Positions 8,573-17,204 of a DNA stretch of 64,000 bases are shown piece by piece (position 1 is the stretch's first letter; each line of letters starts with the position of its first letter). The notes below the pieces were generated by a model that worked only from the letters and a program-made list of their open reading frames with translations, had not been told where the DNA came from and did not search any database. The stretch is taken from positions 1 to 64,000 of the forward strand of contig NZ_JBHUHP010000006.1 of the NCBI RefSeq assembly GCF_042682525.1. The letters run 5' to 3'. The position numbers and the translations under genes are program-made. The DNA is from Blastococcus_B deserti. Lineage in GTDB: Bacteria; Actinomycetota; Actinomycetes; Mycobacteriales; Geodermatophilaceae.

Positions 8573-9859
8573 TCAGTGCGCGGCGACCGGGACGGCGTCG
8601 TCGTCGGGCTGGGGCAGCCGCCACGGCCGCACGACGAGCGCGAGGACGCCGATCGCGATGACCAGGGCGGTCACGACGACCGAGCCGATCGCCACGGCGT
8701 CGTTGCCCAGGAGCCCGACCACCGGGGAGACGAGGGCGCCCACCCCGAACTGGATGGCCCCCAGCAGCGCCGCCGCGGTGCCGGCGGCGTCGCCGTGCCG
8801 CGACAGCGCCAGGGCCGGGGCGTTGGGCAGCGCCAGCCCGCACGCGAAGAGCACCGCCCACAGCGTCCCCGCGACGGCCCACAGCCCGCCGGTGCCCGTC
8901 GCGGCCAGCAGCACCAGGGCGGCGCCGGCGACGGCGCCGGCGACGGTGCCCGCGACCAGCAGCTGCGCGGGCGTCCAGCGCCGCAGCAGCACGGGGTTGA
9001 GCTGGGTGGCCGCGATGAGCCAGAAGGCGCCGGCCCCGAACAGCAGGCCGAACTGCTGCTCGTCCAGGCCGAACTGGTCCTGGTAGACGAAGGCCGATCC
9101 CGAGACGTAGCTGAACAGACCGGCCATGGTCAGCCCGGCCACGAGCACCAGACCGACGTACGCGCGGTCGCGCAGCAGCTCGCGGTAGCCGCGGAGGGTG
9201 CCGCGGACGCCGGTGCTCCGCCGCCGCTCGGGCGGCAGGGTCTCGGGCAGCGTGCGGGCGCCGACCGCGATCATGAGCACGCCGTACGCGGCCAGGAACG
9301 CGAAGATCCCGCGCCACGAGGTGAACCGCAGGAGCTCGCCCCCGATGGTGGGGGCGAGCACGGGCGCCGCACCGAGCACCAGGAACAGCCGCGACAGCAT
9401 CGTCGCCGCGGCCCGGCCGTCGTAGAGGTCGCGGACGATCGCGATGGCGATGACCGCACCCGCCGCCGTCCCGACCCCCTGCAGCACCCGCAGCGCGCCC
9501 AGCACGGCGAGGTTCGGGGCCACGAGCACCAGCAGGGACGCGAGCACGTGCAGCGCCGTCCCGGCCAGCAGCGGCCTGCGCCGGCCCAAGGCGTCCGACA
9601 GGGGCCCGAGCAGCAGCTGGCCCAGCGCCAGGCCGACCAGGGTCCCGGTCAGCGTCAGCTGCACCGCGGACTCCGTCGTCTCGAGATCGCCGGTGATGGT
9701 GGGCAGCGCCGGCAGGTACATGTCGATGGTCAGCGGGCCGATCGCCACGAAGGCGCCCAGGACGAGCGCCGTGCGGGCGGCACCCGGGCGCTCGACGGCG
9801 GGGGCGGCGGGTGCCGGCCCTGCCGCGGTCGTGGCGGGCCGGTTCTCCAGTGCGGTCAC
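8573..9859 (-). CDS. Bcr/CflA-family multidrug efflux MFS transporter
   Basis: 428 residues with 12 predicted membrane helices. The first helix region (AIGPLTIDMYLPALPTI), the loop GPLSDALGRRRPLL and RVLQGVGTAAGAVIAIAIVRDL are the hallmarks of the Bcr/CflA drug:H+ antiporters. GTG at 9859 has GAGG at about 7 nt, and is preferred over an upstream ATG at 9946 whose extra ~29 residues are hydrophilic and atypical. It stands 96 nt upstream of the GAF regulator on the same strand. Substrate unknown. Confidence 0.88.
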   Translation of the reverse strand: MTALENRPATTAAGPAPAAPAVERPGAARTALVLGAFVAIGPLTIDMYLPALPTITGDLETTESAVQLTLTGTLVGLALGQLLLGPLSDALGRRRPLLAGTALHVLASLLVLVAPNLAVLGALRVLQGVGTAAGAVIAIAIVRDLYDGRAAATMLSRLFLVLGAAPVLAPTIGGELLRFTSWRGIFAFLAAYGVLMIAVGARTLPETLPPERRRSTGVRGTLRGYRELLRDRAYVGLVLVAGLTMAGLFSYVSGSAFVYQDQFGLDEQQFGLLFGAGAFWLIAATQLNPVLLRRWTPAQLLVAGTVAGAVAGAALVLLAATGTGGLWAVAGTLWAVLFACGLALPNAPALALSRHGDAAGTAAALLGAIQFGVGALVSPVVGLLGNDAVAIGSVVVTALVIAIGVLALVVRPWRLPQPDDDAVPVAAH

Positions 9860-9949
9860 GGCGTTCCTCGTTCGTTCGTCGTTCTGCGCGGACGCCGACG
9901 CTGGCTGGAACCGCATGTACGCGGGCTGACAAGTTGCGGAGCGCACCTT

Positions 9950-11392
9950 TCATTCCCGCGAAGGGGACGAGTTCATCGCGGCAGCTTCCGGTCGACGCGG
10001 CGGGCGGGCGGGCAGGAGCGCCCGCGGCTCGCGTTCGCGTACGGCGCCGGTCCACAGCCCGGCGCCGTAGGCCAGGTCCTCCAGCCGGCGGGCGGCCGCG
10101 AACCGCAGCGGACCGATGCGTGCTCGGTGCGGCCACCACGCGAGCACGGCGTCCGCGACCATGGCGCCCGCGACCCACCGCCGCGCGCGGCGCGACGCCG
10201 CGGCCGCGGCGAGCGCCAGGGGCCAGTGGTGCCGGGTGACCGACCGCGCGAGCGCACGCCCGGACGCCGCCGAGCCGTGCGCCACCAGACCCGCCGCCAG
10301 CGGGACCGGAGGCGGCTGACCCAGCCGCCGCGCCAGCCGGACGGCGTCGACGGCGAGGATGCCGGCGGCCGCAGCCCGGCCCCGCCGACGGCCCGCGACG
10401 GCCAGCGCCCAGGCCAGGGCGGACGACGGCGCGAGCACCAGCGGCGACACGAGCGATCCGTGCCGGGCGGCCAGCAGCGCGGCGCCGGTGCCGTAGAACG
10501 CCCGCCGGCGCAGCCACTCCCCCGTGGTCGCCGGGTGCTCGTGCGCCACCGCCGCGCCGGCCTCGTACCGGACCCGCCAGCCTGCCGCGGTGAGCCGCCA
10601 GACCAGGTCGACGTCCTCGGCGACGCGCAGCGCCTCGTCGAACCCCGGCCCGACCGCCGACCGCCTGACGAGCAGTGCCGCGCTGGGCACGTAGGAGATC
10701 GCCGAGCCCGGCCGCACCGGCGCGGGATGCGGGCCCATGTCCAGCGCGCCGGCCACCGCCTCGTACGGGGCGGGCCAGCCCGGTGCGGCGGCGTCCAGGG
10801 CGACGACCCGGGGCGCGACCAGGGCCAGCCGGGGGTCGTCGAGGTGGGGCCGCAGCCGCTGGAGCCAGCCCTGCCGCGGCACGCAGTCGGAGTCGAGGAA
10901 GGCGACGAACGGCGTCGCGGCCGCCCGCAGCCCTGCGTTCCGGGCCGCGGCCGGGCCGCGCGACGCCCCGTGCCGCAGCACCCGGACCCCGGCCGTCACC
11001 GGCACCGGGACCACCGAGCCGTCGTCCACCACGACCACCGGCAGCCCCGTCGTGGCGGGGTCCGCCCGCAGGGCCGCGAGCAGGCGGCCGAGGCCGGCGG
11101 GCCGGTCGCGGACCGGGATGACGACGGTGACGTCCTCCACGGCGAGGGCGGGCGGCAGGTCCGGATGAGCGAGCCCGGCATCGAGCAACCGCGCCGCGAG
11201 GGCCGCCGTCGTCGCGTCGCGGACCACCAGCCGGTCGCCGGCCAGCATGTCGCGGGCGCGCGCCGACAGCCGGAGGAGGCGCAGCGGCGAGCCGCCGAGC
11301 AGGGCGGCGCCACCGTCGCGGCGGCGGGTCCGCGGGTCCAGCCGGACGGCGAAGCCGTCGGGCAACCGGCCCCCGGGCTCGGCTGCGGTCAC
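9950..11392 (-). CDS. mftF: Mycofactocin glycosyltransferase MftF
   Basis: 480 residues. It contains a GT2-fold glycosyltransferase domain (~80-310): VTVVIPVRDRP, VVVVDDGS, GPAAARNAGL, FLDSDCVPRQGWL and the acidic EDVDLVWRL, then hydrophobic and Arg-rich C-terminal segments. The N-terminal ~75 residues (LPDGFAVRLDP, LLRLSARARDML) are the special MftF N-domain. MftF adds beta-1,4-glucose units to premycofactocin. GTG at 11392 gives the usual family start and length. It is downstream of mftE on the same strand, but separated by ~190 bp. Confidence 0.93.
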   Translation of the reverse strand: MTAAEPGGRLPDGFAVRLDPRTRRRDGGAALLGGSPLRLLRLSARARDMLAGDRLVVRDATTAALAARLLDAGLAHPDLPPALAVEDVTVVIPVRDRPAGLGRLLAALRADPATTGLPVVVVDDGSVVPVPVTAGVRVLRHGASRGPAAARNAGLRAAATPFVAFLDSDCVPRQGWLQRLRPHLDDPRLALVAPRVVALDAAAPGWPAPYEAVAGALDMGPHPAPVRPGSAISYVPSAALLVRRSAVGPGFDEALRVAEDVDLVWRLTAAGWRVRYEAGAAVAHEHPATTGEWLRRRAFYGTGAALLAARHGSLVSPLVLAPSSALAWALAVAGRRRGRAAAAGILAVDAVRLARRLGQPPPVPLAAGLVAHGSAASGRALARSVTRHHWPLALAAAAASRRARRWVAGAMVADAVLAWWPHRARIGPLRFAAARRLEDLAYGAGLWTGAVREREPRALLPARPPRRPEAAAMNSSPSRE

Positions 11393-11425
11393 CCGGTGAT
11401 CGTCCCCACTGCTGCCGGGTGCCCG

Positions 11426-11557
11426 ATGCCGGGGTGGTGCACCGCACCCCGCCGCCTGGACGACCTCACCGTGCGCAACGCCTTCTCCAGCGCGTCGGCC
11501 CCGGGTCTGCTGCACGCGCTGGACGCGGCCGTCCCGCTGTTCGCCGACGCCCTCTGA
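11426..11557 (+). CDS. Small plus-strand reading frame (43 aa) between mftE and mftF, unknown
   Basis: ATG at 11426 to TGA at 11557, with the amphipathic, natural-looking tail LTVRNAFSSASAPGLLHALD and a hydrophobic end. No ribosome binding site is obvious and I recognise no family. It could be the degraded 3' end of a former gene, a small protein, or chance in GC-rich DNA. It is antisense to the mftE-mftF spacer. Confidence 0.2.
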   Translation: MPGWCTAPRRLDDLTVRNAFSSASAPGLLHALDAAVPLFADAL

Positions 11558-11585
11558 CGGCGACCCTCGGGGGCGAGATGCAGGT

Positions 11586-12281
11586 TCAGCCGCGTAGTCG
11601 GCCCGCGCCGTCCACGTCCCACGGGCCGGCGGCGGCGACCAGGCGGTCGGCCAGGTCCGCCAGCAGCGCGGCGCCCTCGGCGGCCGACGCGCCGGCCGGA
11701 TCGCCGAGGACGCCGGTCGGGCTAACCCCGCGCACGCCCTCGGCACGGAGCCGGGGCAGCAGCGCGCCGAGGGGCGCCGTGGCTCCGGCGACCGCACGGT
11801 CCTCCCGCACCCCGTCCGGTTCCACGTGCAACATCAGTGACGTCTCGGTCCGCCCGGCGTGCGCGTCACCACCGGCGACCCCGCACGGGAACCAGGCGAC
11901 GTCGCGCCCCTCCGACCGCAACAGCGGGACGGCGGCGCGCAAGGCGTCGAGATTGCCACCGTGCCCGTTGACGACCAGGATCCGCCCGGCCCAGCGCCCC
12001 GCCGAGCGCCCGTACTCGACGAGCAGGCCGGTCAGCGCCTCGGTGCCGAGAGAGATCGTGCCGGGAAAGCCCTCGTGCTCCCCGCTGGCGCCGTAGGCGA
12101 GGGCAGGGGCCAGCAGCGCGCCGTCCAGCGCCCCGGCGGCCGTCTCGGCGACCGCGCAGGCGACCGACGTGTCCGTACCCAGCGGCAGGTGGTGCCCGTG
12201 CTGCTCCACCGAGCCGAGCGGGACGACGAGCAGCGGCGCCTCGGGGATCTCCGGCCAGACGGAGCCGGCCAGGGAGGTCAC
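11586..12281 (-). CDS. mftE: Mycofactocin peptidase MftE (creatininase family)
   Basis: 231 residues of the creatininase/amidohydrolase fold. The metal-binding elements are present: GSVEQHGHHLPLGTD (Glu and His ligands), GASGEHEGFPGT, NGHGGN and the later TETSLMLH. MftE releases the modified C-terminal Val-Tyr dipeptide (AHDP) from the MftC-processed precursor peptide. GTG start at 12281. In this locus it is separated from mftC by two unrelated genes, so the cluster is not a tight mftABCDEF operon. Confidence 0.93.
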   Translation of the reverse strand: MTSLAGSVWPEIPEAPLLVVPLGSVEQHGHHLPLGTDTSVACAVAETAAGALDGALLAPALAYGASGEHEGFPGTISLGTEALTGLLVEYGRSAGRWAGRILVVNGHGGNLDALRAAVPLLRSEGRDVAWFPCGVAGGDAHAGRTETSLMLHVEPDGVREDRAVAGATAPLGALLPRLRAEGVRGVSPTGVLGDPAGASAAEGAALLADLADRLVAAAGPWDVDGAGRLRG

Positions 12282-12349
12282 CGGGGCAGCGTAGGACAGC
12301 GGGGCCGGTGGCCCGTGTGAGCCGCCCGGCCGGCGGGCACCCGGAGCCC

Positions 12350-12829
12350 ATGACCGACGACCGGGCCCGCAAGGTGACCGAGCTGATCAAGGGCGAGCGC
12401 TTCGCCTTCCTCACCACCACCGCGCCGGACGGGACGCTGACCAGCCGGCCCATGGCGCTGCAGGAGGTGGAGTTCGACGGGGAACTGTGGTTCTTCGCCG
12501 AGCGGGACTCGCGCAAGGTGTCCCACCTCGTCGCGCACCCCCAGGTCAACGTGGCCGCCGGCTCCGGCGGGTCGTGGGTCTCGCTGACCGGGCACGCCCA
12601 CGTGGTGGACGACCCGGCCAGGAAGCGCGAGCTGTGGAACAGCGCCGTGGAGGCGTGGTTCCCCCAGGGTCCGGACGACCGCGGCGTGGTCCTGCTGAAG
12701 GTCGAGGGCGACTCCGCCGAGTACTGGGACAGCCCCGGGGGACGGCTGGCGACGCTGATCAGCTATGCCAAGGCCAAGGCCACCGGACAGCGGATCGACG
12801 CCGGCGAGAACGAGACCGTCGACCTCTGA
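12350..12829 (+). CDS. Pyridoxamine 5'-phosphate oxidase-fold (general stress protein 26-like) protein
   Basis: 159 residues. It has the split-barrel flavin-binding fold of the general stress FMN/PPOX family: RFAFLTTTAPDGTLTSRPM, ELWFFAERDSRKVSHL, VNVAAGSGGSWVSLTGHA, and the C-terminal DSPGGRLATLISYAKA. Such proteins bind FMN, F420 or a related cofactor; the ligand cannot be read from sequence. ATG 12350 has GGAG just upstream. Divergent from mftE (68 bp) and convergent with the GGDEF-EAL gene. Confidence 0.88.
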   Translation: MTDDRARKVTELIKGERFAFLTTTAPDGTLTSRPMALQEVEFDGELWFFAERDSRKVSHLVAHPQVNVAAGSGGSWVSLTGHAHVVDDPARKRELWNSAVEAWFPQGPDDRGVVLLKVEGDSAEYWDSPGGRLATLISYAKAKATGQRIDAGENETVDL

Positions 12830-12846
12830 GCTCTCCCCGCCGTCCC

Positions 12847-14727
12847 TCAGGCGGTGCGGTCGGCCTGGACCTGCTCGACCGCCGGAGCGCCGGGCTGGGC
12901 CGGCACCCGGACCGTGCGCGGCAGGCTGCGGCCGGCGAGCTCGGCCGGCTCGGGCCGCGCGAACAGATACCCCTGGGCCAGCCCGCAGTCGAGCTCGGCC
13001 AGCGCCCGGCGTTGTCCCTCGGTCTCCACGCCCTCCGCGACGACGTCGAGGCCCAGGGTGCGGGCCAGCTCGACGATCGAGGTGATCAGCGTGGCGGCCG
13101 ACCGGCCGCGGGGCAGGTCCATGACAAAGCTGCGGTCGATCTTGAGGATGTCCGCGGGCAGGTGCCGCAGGTAGGACAACCCGGAGAACCCGGTGCCGAA
13201 GTCGTCGATCGCGATCCGGATCCCGAGGCTGCGCAGCGCGTCCAGCTGGGTCACGACCGAGTCGACGTCGCGCACGAGTACCCCCTCGGTGACCTCCAGG
13301 GTCAGCTGCGCGGCGGGGAACCCCGTCTCCTCAAGGGCGGCGACCACGTCGGCGGTCACGTCGCCGTCCTGGAACTGCCGCGGCGAGAGGTTCACGGCCA
13401 TGCGCAGCGGCGCGCCGGTCTCGGCCATCCAGGCGGCTCCCTGGCGCAGCGCCTCGCGCAGCACCCAGCGGCCGATACCGGTGATCGCACCGGTCTCCTC
13501 GGCCAGCGGGACGAACTCCACCGGCGGCACGAGCCCGCGCTCGGGGTGGTTCCAGCGGACCAGCGCCTCGAAGCCGGTGGTCCGCCCGTCGGCCAGCCGG
13601 ACGGTGGGCTGGTAGTGCACCTCCAGCTGGCCCGAGTCGGCGGCGACGGCGAGGTCCTGGGCGAAGGCGGCCCGGCGGCTGGCTTCCTCGGCCATGCCGT
13701 CGGCGTAGACGACCAGCCGGTTCTTGCCTTGTGCCTTCGCCAGGTACATCGCCAGGTCGGCGTTGCGCAGCAGCGCATCCGACGTGCGGTCGGAGTCGCT
13801 GGACCCGGCCACGCCGATGCTCGCATGCACGGTGAGCATGCCGTCGGCCAGGGGCACCGGAACCGACAACGCCACCAGGGCTCGCTCGGCCACGGAGCGG
13901 GCCACGTCGGCACCGCCGTTGACGACGACGGCGAACTCGTCGCCGCCGATGCGCGCGACGACGTCGCCCGTCCGCACGCAGCCGCGCAGCCGCTCGGCGA
14001 GAACGAGCAGCAGCTCGTCGCCGGCGGCGTGACCGCGGCTGTCGTTGACGGCCTTGAAGTCGTCGAGGTCGATGAACAGCAGACTGACGCTCCCGCCGCG
14101 GGCCAGCAGGCGGTGGGTGATCTCCTCGAGCAGCGTCCGGTTGGCCAGGCCGGTCAGCGGGTCGCTGAGCACCTGGTCCTCGTTGAGCCGCCAGGCGGCC
14201 AGGTGGGCGATGCTCGCGGCCAGCACGAACGCCGCGTGGATGCCGGCCCACAGCCACGGGTCGTGCACGGCGTCGTGGCTGTAGACCGCGTGCGGGTAGA
14301 TCGTTCCGACCACGCCGTGGTGGAGGGTGACGACGACCAGGGCGATGCCGTACGGCGCCCAGTCCTGGTACAGCGAGACGACGCCGACCATCACGAAGAA
14401 CACGAAGTGCGCCTCGGTGACGCCGGCCCACAGGTGCACGAGGGCGGCGGAGGCGGCCATCAGGCTCAGGGTGGTGGCGGCGGCGCGGCCCTTGCGACCC
14501 AGCTGCGGCACACCGGCCAACGCGACCGGACCTGCCACGGCGGCGAGAACGGCGACGGCGGCCGGCTGCCCGTGCCCACGCAGCCAGGCGAACAGCACCA
14601 GCAGGGCGGCCGAGGTCAGGCAGAGCCGGACGATGGCCCGGTGGCGCCGCTCCCAGACGGCGTCGGGCAGCAGGCGCCCCTCGGGCAGCAGGCGGACGGC
14701 CCGGTCCCGCAGGCGGAGGAGGATCAC
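12847..14727 (-). CDS. Membrane GGDEF-EAL protein (c-di-GMP turnover)
   Basis: 626 residues. Residues ~25-165 hold five or six hydrophobic helices. The GGDEF domain (~185-340) has the intact active site RIGGDEFAVVV and DPLTGLANR. The EAL domain (~355-600) has EALVRWNHP, AVNLSPRQF, DDFGTGFSGLSYL, KIDRSFV and AEGVET, so both diguanylate cyclase and phosphodiesterase motifs look catalytic. GTG 14727 is the best start I can find, but its ribosome binding site is poor. It is inserted between mftE and mftC on the same strand; whether it has any link to mycofactocin is unknown. Confidence 0.9.
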   Translation of the reverse strand: MILLRLRDRAVRLLPEGRLLPDAVWERRHRAIVRLCLTSAALLVLFAWLRGHGQPAAVAVLAAVAGPVALAGVPQLGRKGRAAATTLSLMAASAALVHLWAGVTEAHFVFFVMVGVVSLYQDWAPYGIALVVVTLHHGVVGTIYPHAVYSHDAVHDPWLWAGIHAAFVLAASIAHLAAWRLNEDQVLSDPLTGLANRTLLEEITHRLLARGGSVSLLFIDLDDFKAVNDSRGHAAGDELLLVLAERLRGCVRTGDVVARIGGDEFAVVVNGGADVARSVAERALVALSVPVPLADGMLTVHASIGVAGSSDSDRTSDALLRNADLAMYLAKAQGKNRLVVYADGMAEEASRRAAFAQDLAVAADSGQLEVHYQPTVRLADGRTTGFEALVRWNHPERGLVPPVEFVPLAEETGAITGIGRWVLREALRQGAAWMAETGAPLRMAVNLSPRQFQDGDVTADVVAALEETGFPAAQLTLEVTEGVLVRDVDSVVTQLDALRSLGIRIAIDDFGTGFSGLSYLRHLPADILKIDRSFVMDLPRGRSAATLITSIVELARTLGLDVVAEGVETEGQRRALAELDCGLAQGYLFARPEPAELAGRSLPRTVRVPAQPGAPAVEQVQADRTA

Positions 14728-14776
14728 CCTCGGCTGATCGGCGGCACCGCCGCCGTCCTGGAGCGTCCGGGACCGG

Positions 14777-14797
14777 CCATCCCCCTTCGGGGTGGGA
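14777..14797 (-). terminator. Hairpin after mftC
   Basis: Just downstream of the mftC stop (minus strand) a CCCC-GAA-GGGG core is extended by CCA/TGG. It separates mftABC from the GGDEF-EAL gene and is a plausible terminator. Confidence 0.5.
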
Positions 14798-14801
14798 CGG
14801 A

Positions 14802-16016
14802 TCAGCGCGGGCCGAGGCCGGCGAGGGGTGACTCGTCGCAGATCTTGGCCGGGATCGGCGGGATGCCGAGCAGCGTCGGCTGACCTCGCACGGGGCCCGC
14901 GTGCGAGTGGTCGACGTGGCTGCGCGGCGTGACCAGGTCCGCGTCCCGGGCGGCCAGCGCCGCCTCGCCGTACCCCTGGACGCACTCGGGATCGGGGCCG
15001 TCCAGCGGCAGCCCGGTGAAGAACTTCGCCGCCATGCAGCCGCCCCGGCACGAGTCGAAGTGCGCGCACCGCGTGCACGCGCCGCCGGTCTGCGGGCTGC
15101 GCAGCTCGGCGAACAGCTCGCTGGACCGCCAGACCCGCGAGAAGCCGCCCTCGTCGCGGACGTTGCCGGCGAGGAAGCTCTCGTGGATCGCGAACGGGCA
15201 CGCGTACACGTCGCCCACCGGGTCGATGAGGCAGACCACCCGCCCGGCGCCGCACAGGTTGAGCCCCGGCAGCGCCTCCCCGAACGCCGACAGGTGGAAG
15301 AACGAGTCGCCGGTGAGGACTCGCTCACCGTTGGCGAGCAGCCAGGCGTAGAGCTCGCGCTGCTGCTGCTGGGTGGGGTGCAGCCGGTCCCAGACGTCGG
15401 CGCCGCGGCCGGACGGGCGCAGCCGGGTAATCCGCAGCTGCGCGCCGTAGCGGTCGGTGAGGGCCTTGAACTCGTCGAGCTGGCCGGCGTTCTCCCGGGT
15501 GACGACGACGGAAACCTTGAAGTCGCGCATCCCCGCCTCGGCCAGGTTCTCCAGCGCGCGGACGGCGGTGGCGAACGAGCCGGCCCCCCGGACCCGGTCG
15601 TTGACCTCGGCCGTGGCGCCGTCCAGGGAGATCTGCACGTCGACGTAGTCGGTGGCCGCCAGCTGCTCGGCACGGGCCCGGTCCAGCTTGATGCCGTTGG
15701 TGGAGAACTTGACGCCCACGTCGTGGCCGATGGCGTAGTCGAGCAGGTGCCAGAAGTCCGGCCGCACGGTGGGCTCGCCGCCGCCGACGTTGACGTAGAA
15801 GACCTGCATCCGCTGCAGCTCGTCGATCACCGCCTCCGCCTCGGCGGTGGACAGCTCCCGGGGGTCGCGCCGTCCCGAGGAGGACAGGCAGTGCACGCAC
15901 GCCAGGTTGCAGGCGTAGGTGAGCTCCCAGGTGAGGCAGATGGGTGCGTCGAGGCCGTACTCGAACTGGTCGACCAGCCGGCCGCCCACGGGCCGGTCGG
16001 GCAGCACGGTGGTCAC
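14802..16016 (-). CDS. mftC: Mycofactocin radical SAM maturase MftC
   Basis: 404 residues. The radical SAM cluster motif is CNLACVHC (CX3CX2C) near residue 34. A C-terminal SPASM/twitch region carries the Cys sets CGAGRVVCLID, CPFAIHES, CTRCAHFDSCRGGC. MftC oxidatively decarboxylates the C-terminal Tyr of MftA and then forms the Val-Tyr crosslink. GTG at 16016 overlaps the mftB stop by 4 nt (GTGA), showing translational coupling. The family-typical C-terminal tail (LLGIPPIPAKIC) is present. Confidence 0.95.
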   Translation of the reverse strand: MTTVLPDRPVGGRLVDQFEYGLDAPICLTWELTYACNLACVHCLSSSGRRDPRELSTAEAEAVIDELQRMQVFYVNVGGGEPTVRPDFWHLLDYAIGHDVGVKFSTNGIKLDRARAEQLAATDYVDVQISLDGATAEVNDRVRGAGSFATAVRALENLAEAGMRDFKVSVVVTRENAGQLDEFKALTDRYGAQLRITRLRPSGRGADVWDRLHPTQQQQRELYAWLLANGERVLTGDSFFHLSAFGEALPGLNLCGAGRVVCLIDPVGDVYACPFAIHESFLAGNVRDEGGFSRVWRSSELFAELRSPQTGGACTRCAHFDSCRGGCMAAKFFTGLPLDGPDPECVQGYGEAALAARDADLVTPRSHVDHSHAGPVRGQPTLLGIPPIPAKICDESPLAGLGPR

Positions 16017-16339
16017 GAGGTCCTCATTTCGATCATCTGCGAACGAGCGAGGTCGGCGAGCGCCCTCACGTACGTGCCGCGCTGCGCCTCTGGCACGCCG
16101 CAGGCGGTGAGCGCGGCGTCGGCGGTGGCGTGGTCGGCCAGGGCCTCCACGACCGCCACCAGGGTCTTCGACTTCAGGAAGCTGAGCTTCCGGTTGCCGA
16201 AGTGGTAGGCCAGCGCGCCGAACGGCTCCGGCCGCAGGGCCACCGACCGGGCCTTCCGCCAGGGCAGGTCGACGTCGAACCCGGAGCCGGACGGCGCCAC
16301 CGCGGAAGGCACGGGGACGTCGGTCAGTAGACGCCGCAC
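16013..16339 (-). CDS. mftB: Mycofactocin precursor-binding protein MftB
   Basis: About 108 residues. It is a PqqD-like RiPP recognition element that presents MftA to MftC. Diagnostic stretch: ALRPEPFGALAYHFGNRKLSFLK split over residues ~34-56. GTG at 16339 would overlap mftA by 16 nt; GTG at 16312, 12 nt after the mftA stop, is an equally plausible start and closer to the family length. The stop overlaps the mftC start. Confidence 0.92.
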   Translation of the reverse strand: MRRLLTDVPVPSAVAPSGSGFDVDLPWRKARSVALRPEPFGALAYHFGNRKLSFLKSKTLVAVVEALADHATADAALTACGVPEAQRGTYVRALADLARSQMIEMRTS

Positions 16340-16446
16340 ATGCCGTCGATGGAGACCTCCTCCACCAGCGACTCCTCCACCAGCTCCTCCTCCGCGACCG
16401 CCGGGGCGTCGAGGACGGGGGCGTCGGTCTGGGGCGTCTCGGGCAC
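16324..16446 (-). CDS. mftA: Mycofactocin precursor peptide MftA
   Basis: A 40-residue peptide ending in IDGMCGVY, the signature of MftA; the final Val-Tyr becomes the core of mycofactocin. The leader is acidic (AEEELVEESLVEEVS). GTG at 16446 is chosen because GGAGG lies 6 nt upstream; the frame could also open at 16515, but that would place the start within the promoter described below. First gene of mftA-mftB-mftC. Confidence 0.95.
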   Translation of the reverse strand: MPETPQTDAPVLDAPAVAEEELVEESLVEEVSIDGMCGVY

Positions 16447-16486
16447 GGCGGACCTCCGGGGCGGTGGGCGCGGGTCGGTGCCGCGG

Positions 16487-16515
16487 ACGTTAGTGACACC
16501 GGATGCCATCGGCAA
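16487..16515 (-). promoter_or_regulatory. Candidate promoter of mftABC
   Basis: On the minus strand TTGCCG (16515-16510), a 17-bp spacer, then TAACGT (16492-16487). This is a good actinobacterial housekeeping pair. It would give a leader of about 35 nt ending at the GGAGG ribosome binding site of mftA. It lies in the 121-bp region shared with the divergent mftR. Confidence 0.55.
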
Positions 16516-16567
16516 CGCCGGAGCGGGCTCCGGCTGCGGCCGCGGACCTGGCGGAGCGGGTCAAGAT

Positions 16568-17164
16568 GTGCGCGTGACGCAGACCCGTACGGACCCCGCC
16601 CGGGGGACGCGAGCGCGGGTCGAGCGGGCGGCCCTCGACCTGTTCGCCGTCCGGGGCTTCGCGAACGTTCCCAGCGACGAGGTCGCGGACGCCGCCGGCA
16701 TCAGCCGGCGCACCTTCTTCCGCTACTACGCGACCAAGGCCGACGCGGTGTGGGGCGACTTCGCCGGTCACGTCGCCCGCCTCGAGGGGTTGCTGGCGGC
16801 CGCGGACCCGGCGCGGCCGGTGCTGGCGTCGGTCTGCGCGGCCTACGTCGAGGCCAACGACTACCCCGCGGCCGAGCTGCCCCTGCTACGCGCGCGGATG
16901 CGGCTCATCCTGGGCGAACCGGCCCTGCTCGCGCACTCCCAGCTGCGCTTCGCCGAGGTCGACCGGGTGGTCGCGCGGTACGTCGCCGGCCGGACCGGCG
17001 CCCCGCCCACCGCCCTGGTCCCCCGGCTGGTGGCGGCGACCACGCGGGCCGCGGCGACGACCGCGTTCGAGGCGTGGCTGGCCGACGAGCGCTCGTCGCT
17101 CGTCGGGCACCTGCACCAGGCCTTCGCCGAGATGGCTGCCGGATTCCCCGGGCTCGGCCGCTGA
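16568..17164 (+). CDS. mftR: TetR-family mycofactocin regulator MftR
   Basis: 198 residues. The TetR helix-turn-helix is at ~25-50 (VADAAGISRRTFFRYYATKADAVWGDF, written in part). The C-terminal ligand domain is of the MftR type. In mycobacteria MftR represses mft genes and is released by acyl-CoAs (family knowledge). Start: GTG 16568 or 16574; GGAG lies about 10 nt upstream. Divergent from mftA and 120 bp before mftD. Confidence 0.88.
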   Translation: MRVTQTRTDPARGTRARVERAALDLFAVRGFANVPSDEVADAAGISRRTFFRYYATKADAVWGDFAGHVARLEGLLAAADPARPVLASVCAAYVEANDYPAAELPLLRARMRLILGEPALLAHSQLRFAEVDRVVARYVAGRTGAPPTALVPRLVAATTRAAATTAFEAWLADERSSLVGHLHQAFAEMAAGFPGLGR

Positions 17165-17204
17165 CGCCGGCCGCCGGACTGTGTCGGGGGTCTCCCCGCG
17201 CACG

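Noticed and set aside
5084..11557. A plus-strand open frame of more than 2,100 codons opposite coxS, the MFS genes, the GAF regulator and mftF
   Set aside because: Composition is Arg/Gly/Pro/Gln-rich with no recognisable domain, and it is antisense to well-supported genes. Long antisense frames are expected at this GC content. Only its last ~43 codons (11426-11557) fall in a spacer and are listed separately with low confidence.
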